From NCBI GenBank assembly GCA_016648135.1, contig JADDOH010002069.1, positions 1 to 64,000 on the forward strand: 64,000 nt of DNA, in the 5' to 3' direction. Below are positions 1 through 10,989 of this stretch, one piece after another. A program made the position numbers and the translations under genes. The stretch comes from Agrypnia vestita (taxonomy: Eukaryota; Arthropoda; Insecta; Trichoptera; Phryganeidae). The notes beneath the pieces were generated by a model. The model made no database searches and was not told the DNA's origin. It saw nothing but the letters and a program-made list of their open reading frames with translations. Position 1 is the stretch's first letter; every line of letters starts with the position of its first letter.

Positions 1-744
1 CACAGGTGAACAGCGAATATCTTGTACCAAAATTCACAAAAACATTTTCTCAAAGATTTCACCTCTTCCAAGCACCAAAAATATTCAATACTCTTAACAC
101 TACACTAAAAACTTGTAGCCATAGTCTCGCATATTTTTCTTCAAAAGTGAAACTATGGCTGCATGAAAAGGGAAGGAAGCATGTCCAAAACCTACTAAAA
201 TCCATGATATAAAATCCATGATATAAACTAAATTTGAAAAATACTAATCCTACAAGAACATTTACTTTCATCTTTCTAAAAACTTTTAATTGTTTTATTT
301 TATTTTATTTTATTTTATTAAATATCCTATTCAGATCATTTTTTTTCCTTTGTCTATAATAGAATTAATTAACACCATTATTAGATTGTAAACATTTAAT
401 TATTACTATTACTCAATTTTAATTGGCAATAATATTGATTCACAAATGTTATATAAATACTAAATATTCTTGAACATTATACTACTGGAAGAGCACTGTC
501 TGCTATAATACAGTAAACTACTAGTGTAGCAGGCAGGGCATCAATTCAATTGTAGTGTTTACTTGCTGCCAAGACTCTCAGCAACAATGATAAAAGCTTA
601 ATTTAATTTTGTAAACACTAATTGTAAACTTTGTAAACTTTGTAACATTGAATAAACATTGATTAAATTGTAAACTTTGTAAACTTTGCAACATTGTAAC
701 ATTGGAACATTGTAACATTGAATAAATGAATAAACGAATAAACG
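1..744 (+). mobile_element. 3' end of a degenerate LINE (non-LTR retrotransposon)
   Basis: The first 210 bases encode the last part of a LINE reverse-transcriptase ORF on the plus strand. The segment KTFSQRFHLFQAPKIFN matches, with changes, TTFSQRLFSFQAPRIYN in the LINE tail near 39.5 kb, so the two are copies of related elements. The rest, to about 744, is an untranslated tail with short direct repeats (TTGTAAACTTTGTAAAC around 620-700; GAATAAAC units at 718-744) ending in a long A run, as expected for target-primed insertion. The 5' side lies outside the window. The clade is not determined. Confidence 0.7.
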
Positions 745-778
<34 letters not shown>

Positions 779-802
779 TGTGTGTGTGTGTGTATGTGTG
801 TG
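745..802 (+). repeat. 32-base A run followed by (TG)n
   Basis: A run of 32 A (745-776) runs directly into a TG dinucleotide repeat to about 802. It marks the 3' junction of the LINE tail and is likely length-polymorphic. Confidence 0.9.
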
Positions 803-1100
803 GCCTAGATTGGTGGTTTATGAATTGTGGTATGAAATGCCACATTTTTAATATGGATGTCAGACGCTGACAGAGTCCATCCATCGCAGTTGGAGCCTTC
901 TTGGTCTTCTTCGTCCTTGTGGTGTGGAGAGTGTGAGGCGTTTTACAGGGTTGTCGTCATCCATTCTGATTACGCAACCAGCTATCTCAAGCGCCCCACC
1001 CTGATGGAACTGATCACACGTGGCTCCTCATACATGTCGTAAAATCCTTTACACATTGAGTGAAATGTCAAATGTTTGCATTGTTTTTCAATCCTTTTTT
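803..1100. other. No gene seen; unidentified unique-looking DNA
   Basis: Slightly GC-richer than the flanks, with only a short open frame (857-1042) that lacks splice signals or recognisable similarity. Nothing else can be supported. Confidence 0.4.
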
Positions 1101-1104
1101 TAAA

Positions 1105-1275
1105 AAAGCAGATGCGAACACGGAATTCGTGTCCCATCAATATTCTTACTATTTTGAAACTAAGCTAAACGCTTGTGCTATGAAAATAGGACTAACTTGC
1201 TGGTCCGGAGTGAGGTTCGAACCCGCGACCTTTGGATCACGAGGCGAGAGTCCTAAACACAAGACCAACAAGCTA
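1105..1275 (-). mobile_element. tRNA-derived SINE, family 1, minus orientation
   Basis: Read on the minus strand, a tRNA-like head carries a B-box (GGTTCGAACC reversed at about 1212-1222) and is followed by a body containing AGCAAGTTAGTCCTATTTTC and a segment ending in AATATTGATGGGACACG. The same body occurs at 26583-26745 (plus) and 48757-48856 (plus), and a trace near 47020-47065, which defines a dispersed family. It is not a functional tRNA gene: the cloverleaf is incomplete. Confidence 0.65.
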
Positions 1276-1337
1276 CTCATTCTGCTTTAAGCTACTTTTG
1301 ACCTATTTTCTGTTTTCTGACAAAACATTAAATTATC

Positions 1338-1510
1338 AGGAAAGTAACTTATATAGAAAATTAAAAATTCACTCGCTTTGTTACAAGCATTTATTAAAAT
1401 GATTTAAATCATGCAGAAGTAAGAAAAACATTTTTTCGTAAGATTTTTGTCATTTAGTTTGACTTGTATTAAAGCGGATGAATTTTTAATTTTCCATATA
1501 AGTTACTGTA
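1338..1510. mobile_element. Small inverted-repeat element (MITE-like), family H
   Basis: About 38-bp imperfect inverted ends: AAGTAACTTATATAGAAAATT at the left pairs with the right-end TTTTCCATATAAGTTACT. The interior contains GTTTGACTTGTATTAAAGC and AAATGATTTAAATCATGCAGAA. Related copies lie at 3060-3230 and inside the larger element at 45919-46417. Confidence 0.55.
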
Positions 1511-1539
1511 GTAAAATCAGTTACTGCGGTAAAATAAGA

Positions 1540-1645
1540 AAATAATACCCAAAGTGTAAAGGGTATTTATTATCTATTCAAAACTGAATTACGAAGACTT
1601 CCACGAAGTTTTTGCTACTAGCTACGAGAGTACATTCATATGTGT
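1540..1645 (-). repeat. Terminal part of repeat family T (TAGCTAGTAGC ends)
   Basis: On the minus strand it reads CGTAGCTAGTAGCAAAAACTT, then a shared block up to ACACTTTGGGT. The same module occurs at 18768-18860 and 27112-27250 (plus) and 29320-29417 (minus), where the outer end is CAGG(G/A)TGTC beside TA. It is probably one end of a TA-targeting non-autonomous element. Confidence 0.5.
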
Positions 1646-1659
1646 GCGTGCACTTTTGT

Positions 1660-2630
1660 AAGAATAATAGTAATATATATTACAATATAATAACGATATA
1701 GTACAATATAAACCTAATGCACTGTTACTCTTTTTAATCAGCTGGGCGTATTTAGGTACCTACATGTTTCACGGTTGAACTATAATTAGTTATCAATATT
1801 CATTATGTCTTAATATTGCATCACACAACAAATGCATAAGCGCCTTTATAAATAAGTAGATATTTGATTTCTAAAGTGTTAATTGCATGCAACATTTCAT
1901 ATTACAAATCTCGTTGTGAAACTGTGCAGCTTTATTGAATAATCAATAAGTACCTAGTCATCCGTGTCAAAAATACAATATTGATGCCAATATATCGGTG
2001 ATTTCTTTAAAGCCGTCACGTCGCGCAAATTGGGAGTTAATCCGATGTGAGTGCATTTATTGTGATTTTTATCGTTCGCGAGATTAATTTATACATAATT
2101 TTTTATATCTTTATTGTCACCGAGATTAGTCGCCGAGTGGACCTTCTATTCTCATTGATTTCCGGTATCGTTATAACCATGTCTTGGCCGGTATTATATA
2201 ACATTGCACACTCCGTCAATTTTGACGTGATGAATATTATATGTATTCAATTTCAGTTCAGAAATTAGTCTACTAATGTCTTCCTCCGAAGTGTCCAAAT
2301 ATAGACAAGGGTGGGTTACCGCTGTATGATATTTTTTCTGTTTTCTATCTGGTACCTACAGCAAAAAAAAAGGTGCCAGATGAAAAGAAATTAGCCTTCG
2401 TAAAGTATTTGATTAAAATGCGATATCATCTTCTGCCTCCGTGTTGACTTATTATGTAAAAAAAATTGAGGAAGTTTTAAAGAAAAGTTTAAAAATGTGT
2501 GTAAAAAATGAAAATAAAATTGTATTAGTAACATTTGCTTATTACAAGAAAATACTGACAAAGATTACATTTATTTTATTATTATAATAATATTTCAAAA
2601 ATATATAACTTTTATTATCAGGTATAATAA
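1660..2630. other. No gene seen; AT-rich intergenic DNA
   Basis: Contains an open frame of 73 codons (2047-2268) without recognisable similarity. No inverted ends, tails or splice pairs could be supported here. Confidence 0.4.
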
Positions 2631-2635
2631 TATAA

Positions 2636-2703
2636 GAAGAGCCGACCCCAACAGCCTACCTAGGCGATGAGTTGGGACAGTGCAAGGAAGAAGAAGAAGA
2701 ATA
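2636..2703 (+). mobile_element. 3' terminal fragment of an RTE-type LINE
   Basis: The segment GAGCCGACCCCAACAGCC followed by GAGTTGGGACAGTGCAAGG and a (GAA)n tail is the type of 3' end that many lepidopteran RTE-like elements carry (GCCGACCCCAAC..TTGGGA hairpin, then a short tandem tail). The CCCAAC/GTTGGG arms can form a hairpin. Only the extreme 3' end remains. Confidence 0.5.
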
Positions 2704-3059
2704 ATATTTTAAAAAGCGTGAAAATCCTTCAGCAAACATATGTCTGACAGAGGAATGGAAGCTCTGATCATATTTCTTAAATTTTTGCCACGACAATGTT
2801 ACAACAATCTTACACCTGTAGTCAAGAAGAATTGTCCATGTATGAAGGAAGTAACGATTACTGGTTGGAACCGTAATTGGAACTTACCTCGAAAAAACAA
2901 GCAAATAATCGATTTCATTCCGGAGGCAGATATACTTATCAGAATGTAATAATATTCCACACGTTATTTTGAGACTATTTATTTATTGCTGCGCCTCTCA
3001 AAAAAGTAGAAAAAAATTTTGGCCCTCCCTAATGGATATATGTACAATAGTTCAAGACT

Positions 3060-3230
3060 TATCTTCTGTAAAACGATGCATTTTTATTTTATTGCATTCG
3101 CTTTAATACAAGTAAAATAAAATGATTAAAACCTCGCAGAAATTTTAATCAGATTTTTTTACGAGATTTTAGTCTTATTATATTTTAGACTTTATTAATA
3201 TTTTTTTAATATTCACTATAAGGTTCTTCA
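3060..3230. mobile_element. Family H MITE-like fragment
   Basis: Shares TTTAATACAAGTAAAATAAA and AATGATTAAAACCTCGCAGAA with the interiors at 1338-1510 and 46072-46235, in inverse layout. The outer ends are decayed. Confidence 0.4.
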
Positions 3231-3599
3231 ATGATAGTCCAACGTTTTACAGATGACAAGTGAACATTTTCATAATTTAGGCAGGAATCTACTTGTTAAT
3301 TATTGTGGACTGGCTTTTTTACATCCTGTACATTACATACTGTATATAAGCCTATACGCACAGCGGCCAGCATTATGTAGCTAGTTGAGAACACTGTTAC
3401 TGAAGCATTTCAATACAAAAAGCATACGAAAAGCAAAAACTGTATACAGATACTAATAATGTATAAAGATATTCTAATAAAGGAAGGCATCACTGGTTTA
3501 TATAGATATTTAGAGAGTATTTTTAGAGCTTTTGTCAGTACTTTTTCTTTAATTTATTAAGTCCTTAATTCCCTAGGTAATGTGTATTGGCGATGTACT

Positions 3600-3850
3600 G
3601 TAGAGTGTTAATTCCGTATGTCATCGTGCGAGTTGATGACGATAACTTTAATATACACAAATTGAACTTTTGAATGCACACACGTTGAGTTCATTTATCA
3701 CTAGATACTGCAGTTTTAAGAGGAGTAGTTCCTCTCATCATTTTTTTCAACTTATTCGAGTAGAGTAGTGGGTCGCGGAACAGTGGGGAGATTTTTTTTG
3801 GTCTTTAAAGGAAAATATTGAAGATCGGAGACATCTGTCGGAATGTGATG
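3600..3850 (-). mobile_element. Repeat family F with decayed hammerhead-like hairpin
   Basis: Co-linear with 38760-38970: both have a GAGGAG(T/C)AG(T/C)TCC hairpin, CTCATCAT, and downstream GGGGAG..TTTTTTTGGTC and GATCGGAGA blocks. On the minus strand the hairpin (about 3725-3760) has the position of a hammerhead stem II after TGATGA, but the GAA core has decayed to TAA. See 38760-38970 for the better copy. Confidence 0.5.
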
Positions 3851-3859
3851 TTGTTTATT

Positions 3860-5000
3860 TTCGAATTCTGAGAAAACTCATGCTTCACCTATCGGCTGCA
3901 TTGTAGATACGCAAAAAGACGCAAAGTTCAGCCGATTAATTTATTTTGAAAATAGAGCGTCTGAAGTGCAACATTGTTTCATATGAAATCATGTGACAAA
4001 CATGTGCCAGACGATTATATAATTTTTTTCCGAATTGTGCGTGTCTACGGCTCACGCTCGCAGGCTATTATTAAAAGTGTGAAGTACAAACGGCAAAAAA
4101 TATATTACTTTTTCAGAGATGGTTTTCATTGAAATTTTTCTATTTTAACTAATGTTAATTACAGCGTGTAATTCAACACGTTTGTTATATGGTCGTAATG
4201 TTCAAATTCCACGGACTTTCTGGAGCAGCACTCGCTTAGCAGTTAGCGTGGGCAGATTTTTTTCTTTTCCGAAGTTGTTCCCGGCGTCTCCCGAATGTTA
4301 CAACACGCCTTAGATATCACAATACGGCGAAAGTTTTATTTTGCCGAAAACGAAACCACAGTCGAACCTAGATTTTTTGGTTGAAACTGGCCTAAATCGA
4401 AACCAAAACTTGGGTCGTTCACTAATACTAGAAACGATGCTGTACCATTGACCAGCAGTAAATTACCTGTTTCATTTTACCATCTTTTTGCCTTTATTAA
4501 GGTTCCGGGCGGAGCCAAACACTAATAACTCTTATGGTAATAGATAAACTTGAATAAAATCTACATCTTACCATCTATTGAAGAAGGCAAGATTTAAAAA
4601 AGTCTTCGATAATGAGGCATTGAAGCAACGTCGTTTCCTCACTTTTTAAATTGACCACAATACAAATCATTCTCGATTGACCTACTTCTGTAACAAGATC
4701 AGCATTGTCTTATTTCCCATGCAAATGTTCCGGTTTGGTAATGTGCTACAATAGTAAGAAGGAATTCAATACGTTTAACAAACTGACGAAAAATTCACAC
4801 ATATACGTATCAATAAATATGTTAACAGGGGAGAGAGTTCAATTGTTCGTGGTGGGAAAACAATAAGCAGGTATGTGCATATGTTTGCAATGGAGAAAAA
4901 ATATTCATTTTAATTTATTTGAGTTAGTTTCATTTCATTACCAATAAATAGGGGTTCATTGGACAAAATAAATTTAATTTCTTGTGATGTATATACCCAT
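3860..5000. other. No gene seen; AT-rich intergenic DNA
   Basis: The only dispersed piece noted is GGTTCCGGGCGGAGCC at 4500-4516, which recurs as GGTCCCGGGCGGAGCC at 51417-51433 and is likely part of an interspersed repeat of unknown class. Confidence 0.4.
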
Positions 5001-5010
5001 AATATCTACT

Positions 5011-5627
5011 AGAGCCTCCAAATATTCATGATTTCAACTATTCGAATATCGAATAGTTAATGATAATATATTCGAATATATTCGTACAATTTTTAAGAAA
5101 GGAATAATATACATCGGATGATAAATACTTTCTATATATTTAAAAAAAACACAATAATTATAGTACTTTATAAAAAAACAATGTTGAATATAGAAATACA
5201 AATAAAATATCTCGATAACTGACAAAGTTTTAGATATGTTTGTATTACTTCATATCTCACACCCACGTGCAAGTTTTTTTAAAATTATTTTGTATATAAC
5301 TTCTTGTTGTCGGCTCAAATATTTATGAAACTAAAGAAGAATAGAAAGCCAACTCCATCGTTGACAAAACAAAGTGTGTTAACCGTAAGTGCTTATTGTA
5401 ATAATACCATAAAGATAAGCATAAGACTTAAAAAAAGCAAATGCAAATGATGTCCGACAATTAACGGCGTTTACATCTTTGATATCCGACTTCCATATAG
5501 CCGAAAATGCTTGCATATGACTTCCAGGGTTCGTAAACCTTTGTTTCGTTTAGAAAAATATTTAAAAAATTATAATATAAATATGAGCGAATACTTTACT
5601 TTACTTTAAATACGAATTGGAGGCTCT
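5011..5627. mobile_element. 617-bp non-autonomous element with terminal inverted repeats
   Basis: Starts AGAGCCTCCAA (5011-5021) and ends TTGGAGGCTCT (5617-5627), a perfect 11-bp inverted pair. The interior is AT-rich, with several ATTCGAATAT palindromes near 5038-5085 and a CTTTACTTTACTTT run next to the right end. No transposase remains are visible. The target duplication is not clear, so the superfamily is not assigned. Confidence 0.6.
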
Positions 5628-5774
5628 AATACCTACATATAAATACAGGATACAATGAAGCAAGCCTTGGGGTATACGCGTTCTGAGGTAGGTAGCCTTT
5701 TTTTATTATTTTACCACCTTAGATCGATATCTAATATTTATTCTGAAAGAAAGTAGGCACATACAGTAAAAATC

Positions 5775-5925
5775 AAGAGTAAAAAATATTTAAAAATATC
5801 TTGCGAGATGCATAAAAAATTGAAATAAATGCAAACGTAGTTTTACACTTCTTATGAAAACAGCGTCTTTTATATGGATCCACAAAAGATGTGGCAAGCT
5901 GAAATAGAAATGGAGTGGAAACGTG
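5775..5925 (-). repeat. Dispersed repeat R (TTTGTGGATYCATAYRAAA block)
   Basis: On the minus strand it reads TATTTCAG, then CATCTTTTGTGGATCCATA, ACGCTGTTTT and GCATCTCGCA. The same ordered blocks are found on the plus strand at 37860-37960. Both copies keep a pyrimidine tract and CAG ahead of the conserved part, so a spliced origin is possible, but no frame is shared. Confidence 0.45.
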
Positions 5926-6149
5926 AATATGAACAGTGAAATCTTGGATTGCGAACAAAATTCATATCGGAAAACTGTTTTTAACCCGAAGCAATCCAAA
6001 GAAAATTTCCCCGTAAGAAATAATGAAAACGTAGACGATGCAACCCAAAAATATTCATTCAAAAATGATTAATACAATACCTTTTCATGTGTTTTTAATA
6101 CATACATAATTTTATGTTATTAAAATCTTTATATTAGTTTCGCCGCCGT

Positions 6150-6420
6150 ACGTGAACGTGGAAATGTCTTGGAAGTGAAAATTAACGCACTTCCCGCCAT
6201 CCAATCGAACTGAAATTTTGTACGTGGACTCGACGTGGATATCAACGCGTTTTGACAAGTTTGTCGGAATGCAGGTTATTGTAGACGTTTTCGTTTTTCG
6301 CGAAAAAAACTCGTCGAGCGAGAGCTCGATTCCAAAAATTTCAAGTTCCCGAGACGGCCGCAGACCGCCGGCTTCTTTGTGAAATATATTCATCGCGGGG
6401 TGTCTCTCCTTCTCGGAATT
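6150..6420 (-). repeat. Dispersed lepidopteran-type repeat with CAGYTCGRTTGGAT block
   Basis: The minus strand contains AAAATTTCAGTTCGATTGGAT then GGCGGGAAGTG. A diverged copy is at 35175-35240 (plus: AAAGTTTCAGCTCGGTTGGAT, ACGGGAAAAGGG). This explains the open frame 6112-6393, whose translation shares VRLDGGK / ARLDHGK with the other copy. The interior TCGAGCGAGAGCTCGA is a near-palindrome. I see no reason to call it a gene. Confidence 0.45.
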
Positions 6421-6429
6421 GAGTCAAAT

Positions 6430-7260
6430 TTTAGCATTTTTCTTTTAAATCCGAAGAATTTCTTTGCAACGTTAATAACTTTGCTAGTTTTTGTTCCATA
6501 AAAACTTCCTGACACCCTCTTTGGGATCTGATTTATTTTTTATTTTTCGGGACCTCCCCCCTACCCCCCTCTAGCTGTGCCCTTCAAAAAAAAAATTATT
6601 TTTATTTTTAGACTCATTTTCATTTGCAAGTAAACACGGTGTTTAAGAAAAAAATTATGAATGGTGTGAAAGGTGCAAAATTTGAACATATTTCTTTTGT
6701 ATGTTAGAATTTAGCATCCGTCTCTTTCGCGCGGCCTGACAAAAATAAAACCCCCTTTTTGGTTTTTTCCTGAAGAAAGGCTCTGTTCTTGAATAATCAC
6801 ACTTGGATGACGTCATTATGAATAAAGCAGTATAGGTGAAAATAAGTCGTTCCTAGAAGCATCCATCCGATACAGAGAAGAAGTTAGAATGAGTTTGAAT
6901 GACAGGTCTTTTTTATAATGAAAATTTTGTTTTTAAGGTTTAAATTATTTTACTGTCTAGGACGACTTTTACTACCACTAACGGAATCAATTCTATGTGT
7001 TAGCCCCCTAGAATTCTAACAACATACGACTTTAACAGCGATATTTTCAAAGACAGGATCGATAACCACTATCGACATCGAGGTCATTTTATATCCCCAA
7101 ATGCGGAACCGATGCAATGAAGCGAATTTTAAACGAACTGAGCGATTATGTTAATGAGTTTAATGACAACATTACATTTTCTGTGTCCTCACACGTTTCT
7201 GTATCCTCACCGGATAGACTGTGGTCGACCGATATGCGCTCTCCAGTCAAACACACGTTA
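6430..7260. other. No gene seen; AT-rich intergenic DNA
   Basis: Short C and A runs at 6555-6595; no repeat ends, tails or convincing exons recognised. Confidence 0.4.
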
Positions 7261-7266
7261 CTTTTT

Positions 7267-7332
7267 GCACATAGCCGCTACCCTCCTCCCATACACATAG
7301 ACGTGTATGCGAAGAGGGTAGCGGTTATGTGC
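7267..7332. repeat. Imperfect hairpin with 30-base arms
   Basis: The arm GCACATAGCCGCTACCCTC at 7267-7285 pairs with GAGGGTAGCGGTTATGTGC at 7314-7332, and CATACAC with GTGTATG near the loop. It lies in an otherwise featureless 156-codon open frame that is probably spurious. Confidence 0.65.
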
Positions 7333-7339
7333 AACCAAC

Positions 7340-8340
7340 CTCTATCCCAGCCGCTCAACCGCTATCCCAGCCACCTCACTCCAGTTCTTCCTCTCACGCC
7401 CTATCTATTTTTTTTTATATTTTGCTCTTGGCCTTTTTTGGATTGTTTGGTATTTTTTATTTTATTTTATATTTACCTTAGACAATTAGAGTGTGACACA
7501 CAATCAGCGCACAGCTCAGACAACATGCAATGGTTGCCCCACCGAATTACACGGACATTTTTATATTATTATTTTATTAATACTTAGTTTTAGGTTGAAG
7601 CGAATAATGTCAATTTAAAAAAAAAAAACAATGGTTTTCTATTCATGAATTTTCAGCTTCAAAATCTTGTTATTATTATGTCCCGTGATTTTTGACGGGT
7701 GTACGGCTAGTGTTTTATTAATTTCTTTCTCTATTTGGTTCATATTGTATTTTCTGTTTTTCTTTGAAATAACTATTAAATTTCGTGGTTTATGTCGTGT
7801 ATCTCTATAATTATTCTACCAACTGTTCATTACATCGTGTCATTATACACAATTATACTATTTTATTTCAAATAAAATAAAGAAATGTATAAATAAATAA
7901 ATAAACAAATAAATTAATGAATAAATAAATATAAGATACCTACTCATCTCATAAACCTCACGGTAAATGAAATAATCTGTCATGCAATTATCAAAAAATA
8001 TAAAATATAACTTTCTACAGAAATATAAATCTACAGATCTCCATCAATTCTCACAACTGCACTGCTGCGATAATTTGGTATGCCGGGCAAAATTTTGAGC
8101 GTTCTCTGAGCCATTTATTTGTCAAGTGGATATCAAATCAAAACAAAAAAATCACCATATAAATTGACTATTAAATTTAATTTTTTAAATAATTCAGACA
8201 GTAACCACATATCGTAAATTACTGTCATCGTAGCATCACACAATATTATGTAATGTATACAAAATGTATTAATATTATTAAAACATTTTTTTAAACTATT
8301 GATGCAGAAAGAGGAAGTCTTATTTAATAACTATTATTTT
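7340..8340. other. No gene seen; AT-rich, (AAAT)n-like run at 7880-7930
   Basis: TTTTTGACGGGTGTACGGCTAGT at about 7690-7712 resembles the ends at 44178-44197 and 12455-12478 and may be a Helitron-like 3' terminus (CTAGT). The AAATAAATAAACAAAT run resembles a LINE tail. Confidence 0.3.
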
Positions 8341-8345
8341 CTTAC

Positions 8346-8536
8346 ATTGTTGCAGTCCATCAAATTGTATATCGCCTCTAATGAATAAAAACGTTCGTTT
8401 GTATATCTGTATCGAGGGGGCGTTGTTTAAGCATTTCTGGTCCAGCGCAGTTGCGTGATTTTTAATGTAGCCACGACATCTGTTCGTTATACAAAACTTG
8501 CAGTCCTTGTTGTCCATTGTTCGAGCTGATTGCCCG
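8346..8536 (-). CDS. Candidate internal coding exon of an unrecognised gene
   Basis: A 191-base minus-strand segment is bounded by an acceptor (AATTTTACAG before 8536) and a donor (GTAAG at 8345-8341), and is open throughout in one frame. It enters needing two bases from upstream and leaves one base over. Codons are mixed (GCG CTG GAC CAG; AAC GCC CCC TCG) in a region that is otherwise AT-rich. The translation includes MDNKDCKFCITNRCRGYIKN and later IYKRTFLFIRGDIQFDG, with four cysteines in CxxC-x4-C-x14-C spacing, which suggests an extracellular or metal-binding fold. I do not recognise the family. No partner exon was found on the minus strand, so it could also be a stranded retrocopy or chance. 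Confidence 0.35.
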
Positions 8537-8744
8537 CTGTAAAATTTTCTATTAATATAAATTATGGTTTCAAATATTATATAAACGCTCGATGCTCTGC
8601 TTTTGCTTCTGGTATTAAAATAGACAATTTCCGTTGTAACAATGTCTGTCACTAACTAACAGATCGCGTAAATAGTTATGAAATAATAATCTATCGGAAA
8701 ATATAGGCCAGTTTTCCCCCTGGGCATCAAATCCATTCTAGCCT

Positions 8745-8862
8745 TGATTAAATGAAAACTTTGTTTTTATTAGAGGCATTACAAAACAATGGAATCTTTT
8801 TTTCCTCGACAAACTTTTTAACTTAATCCTTGACCCGTGCAGCGCTGGGTACGAACATTAAG
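8745..8862 (+). repeat. Repeat ending CCGTGCAGCGCTGGGTACGAAC
   Basis: Diverged copy of 12370-12478: shared AACTTTGTTT, CAACTTTTT..AACTTAATCCTT and CCGTGCA(G/A)CGC blocks in the same order. A Helitron-type 3' end is possible, but here the final CTAGT is lost. Confidence 0.35.
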
Positions 8863-8869
8863 TAAATTA

Positions 8870-10010
8870 TAAAAAAAAAAATGCATAATTCTCTATGCGA
8901 CAACGTCCATTACAAACGATACCAGATGGCGCAAATAATTATGATGTATTAAATTATAATGGGGCATAGAAAGCAAAAAATGCATTATTTATGTTCATTA
9001 CTATCACTTATCAAGGCGCTACGCTGCGCTAGATTAGCCTTAACTCGCTGCCGAAATATATGGTAAAAATACGTAATTATGAACTTATTTCACATTAAAA
9101 TATATATATCACCGTCTTGCCTTAATATTTACGTCATATTTAATCTAAATATTCCTAGCTTACTAAAATGTAAATATTCTTAGCATACTAAAATATAAAT
9201 TGTATTAAAATTAGTAATCTTTTATCCCTGGATCATCATAATAGAATCCAGAAATTCCTGAATTGAAATTTTGGCTCATGATTAGATTTCCTGGAGTTGG
9301 CATACTAAGGTGGGCCAACATTTTACTTTAAATATTTTATTGGAAGGTTATTCTTGCATTTTATTATTTTTAATTTTTCACTGGATTTTTTGTAGAGATA
9401 ATGAATACTATGTAAATTGTCTTTTTTTATTAATCAATGGTCTGCAGGGCCTAGCGACAAGCAATCAGCGTTACCGATTGCTTTCTGTTGGTTGTAAATA
9501 AAATATTCGTGTATACCTACATCATTTACCGCTAGACGTTCGCGTGAAAAGATTATTATTGGACCAAAGTAACCAAAGATAATTAGATATGCACCTACCA
9601 TAGCGGATTAACACATAATTACATTAAATTATAGTGGATATTAAAATTACGGATAAGCATAAGTACCTGCTTAAGCATGTTATATTTCTTATATTTATTA
9701 GATGTTAATTAATTCTTGCTCGGAGTTAATTATTTTCTCATCAATAAACCCAATTGGTAATGTAAAGTCAACATTTATTAATAACATACGTATATGTATA
9801 TATTTTATATTTTAATGTCAATGTTAAAATATTTAATTATTTTATTTGTTTATTTTCAATAATATTACAGATTAAATAAATTTTTACGCTAAATATAATA
9901 TACTGCCTGTTAAACTATGTTTTGAATCCATATGTGATATAATTTTTAACTATTGTGGCAGTGATTTCGTGAAAAAGGACGGGAATGCGTAACAGGAAAT
10001 AATACGCCAG
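8870..10010. other. No gene seen; AT-rich intergenic DNA
   Basis: No repeats with defined ends, RNA genes or convincing exons recognised. Confidence 0.4.
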
Positions 10011-10014
10011 GGAA

Positions 10015-10076
10015 GCGCGCGCAATTTCATTTAACCAATGAGCGCGCGCGATGGAAAAAAACCATCGTTTATAAAC
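10015..10076 (+). promoter_or_regulatory. CpG-rich inverted GCGCGCGC pair with CCAAT and TATAAA
   Basis: GCGCGCGC (10015-10022) and GCGCGCGC (10032-10039 region) flank an AACCAATGA, and TTTATAAAC follows at 10068-10076. CpG clustering is unusual here and the order CCAAT then TATA would suit a plus-strand promoter, but no gene follows that I can recognise. Weak call. Confidence 0.15.
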
Positions 10077-10578
10077 GAATCAGTGTCCAGTAGGTACCAT
10101 CACAGCGAAGACACACACTTCCAACGGCCAACTCTTCTGATTTCGTATATATGTTACGTGGCTGGTGTCAAGCATGTGGATGTTGTATCTTTGATATATT
10201 TTGGCTTATATTTTCGAAACTATACAATAAATACTTAATTTTTTTACATTAATGTAAACTATAACGACCTTTAATGATTTACATTCTCAATCTTTATGTA
10301 ATTTATGTGATTATTTTTTTAAATATTTATTCAAAATTTTCATACAAAACACATTTCTAAACAAAATGCGTATGTAGATATATACGATAGGTACCTACCT
10401 ATTATGGCAAAATTCAATACCTAATAAATAAACGCGCATACATTTTCTTTACTTGTATTTACTAATTAATAAATATATAGGTTGGTATTGGTGCTCAATT
10501 GATATCTTTAATTGTTAGATGTCAAATATTACACATCATATGCGACTACTGCAAGGCTTGCACGTTTTTTATCTTATA

Positions 10579-10978
10579 CAGAATATCCCGTATCTCGACG
10601 TCAAGCCGAAAACGGGTGACAAGCCAAGTCATAATAGTTATCAGAAAAATATTTTAAAAAATCCAAGTCATGTGTTTTAAAAATTATAAGCATTAAAAAA
10701 AATCTACACAGTTTTTTTACTCCTGTTGCTAAAAATCTTTTTCTTCATTTTTTTATTATTGTGTAATCCTTTGTCCGAAATTCAAAGCCAACTTTTTTGT
10801 CTCCCCAAAGCCAGCTTGGAAGAAAATGTCGCTTTTTGACCAAACCAAGTATTCAAAATTAATACTTTGCCCAGTTTTAACTGACTTTTTTATTATTTTT
10901 TTAAATATTTTTCTGATAACTATGATGACTTGGCCTATCACCCGATTTCGGTTTGACGTCAAGTTACGGGACACCTTG
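10579..10978. mobile_element. 400-bp MITE with about 85-bp inverted ends and TA duplication
   Basis: Begins CAGAATATCCCGTATCTCGA and ends CGTCAAGTTACGGGACACCTTG, flanked on both sides by TA (10577-10578; 10979-10980). The inverted arms share GACGTCAAGCCGAAA, GGGTGA, GGCCAAGTCAT and TTATCAGAAAAATATTT. TA targets and CAGGGTGTCCCG-like ends fit a mariner/Tc-type non-autonomous family (inference). The overlapping open frames on both strands are shadows of the palindrome. Confidence 0.75.
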
Positions 10979-10989
10979 TATATGTACTT

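Noticed and set aside
6112..6393. 93-codon minus-strand open frame of mixed codons
   Set aside because: Its conserved part matches a dispersed repeat also at 35175-35240, so it is repeat sequence, not a gene.
7117..7587. 156-codon open frame on the plus strand
   Set aside because: It runs through the hairpin at 7267-7332 and T-rich DNA, and shows no family motif or splice context; likely chance.
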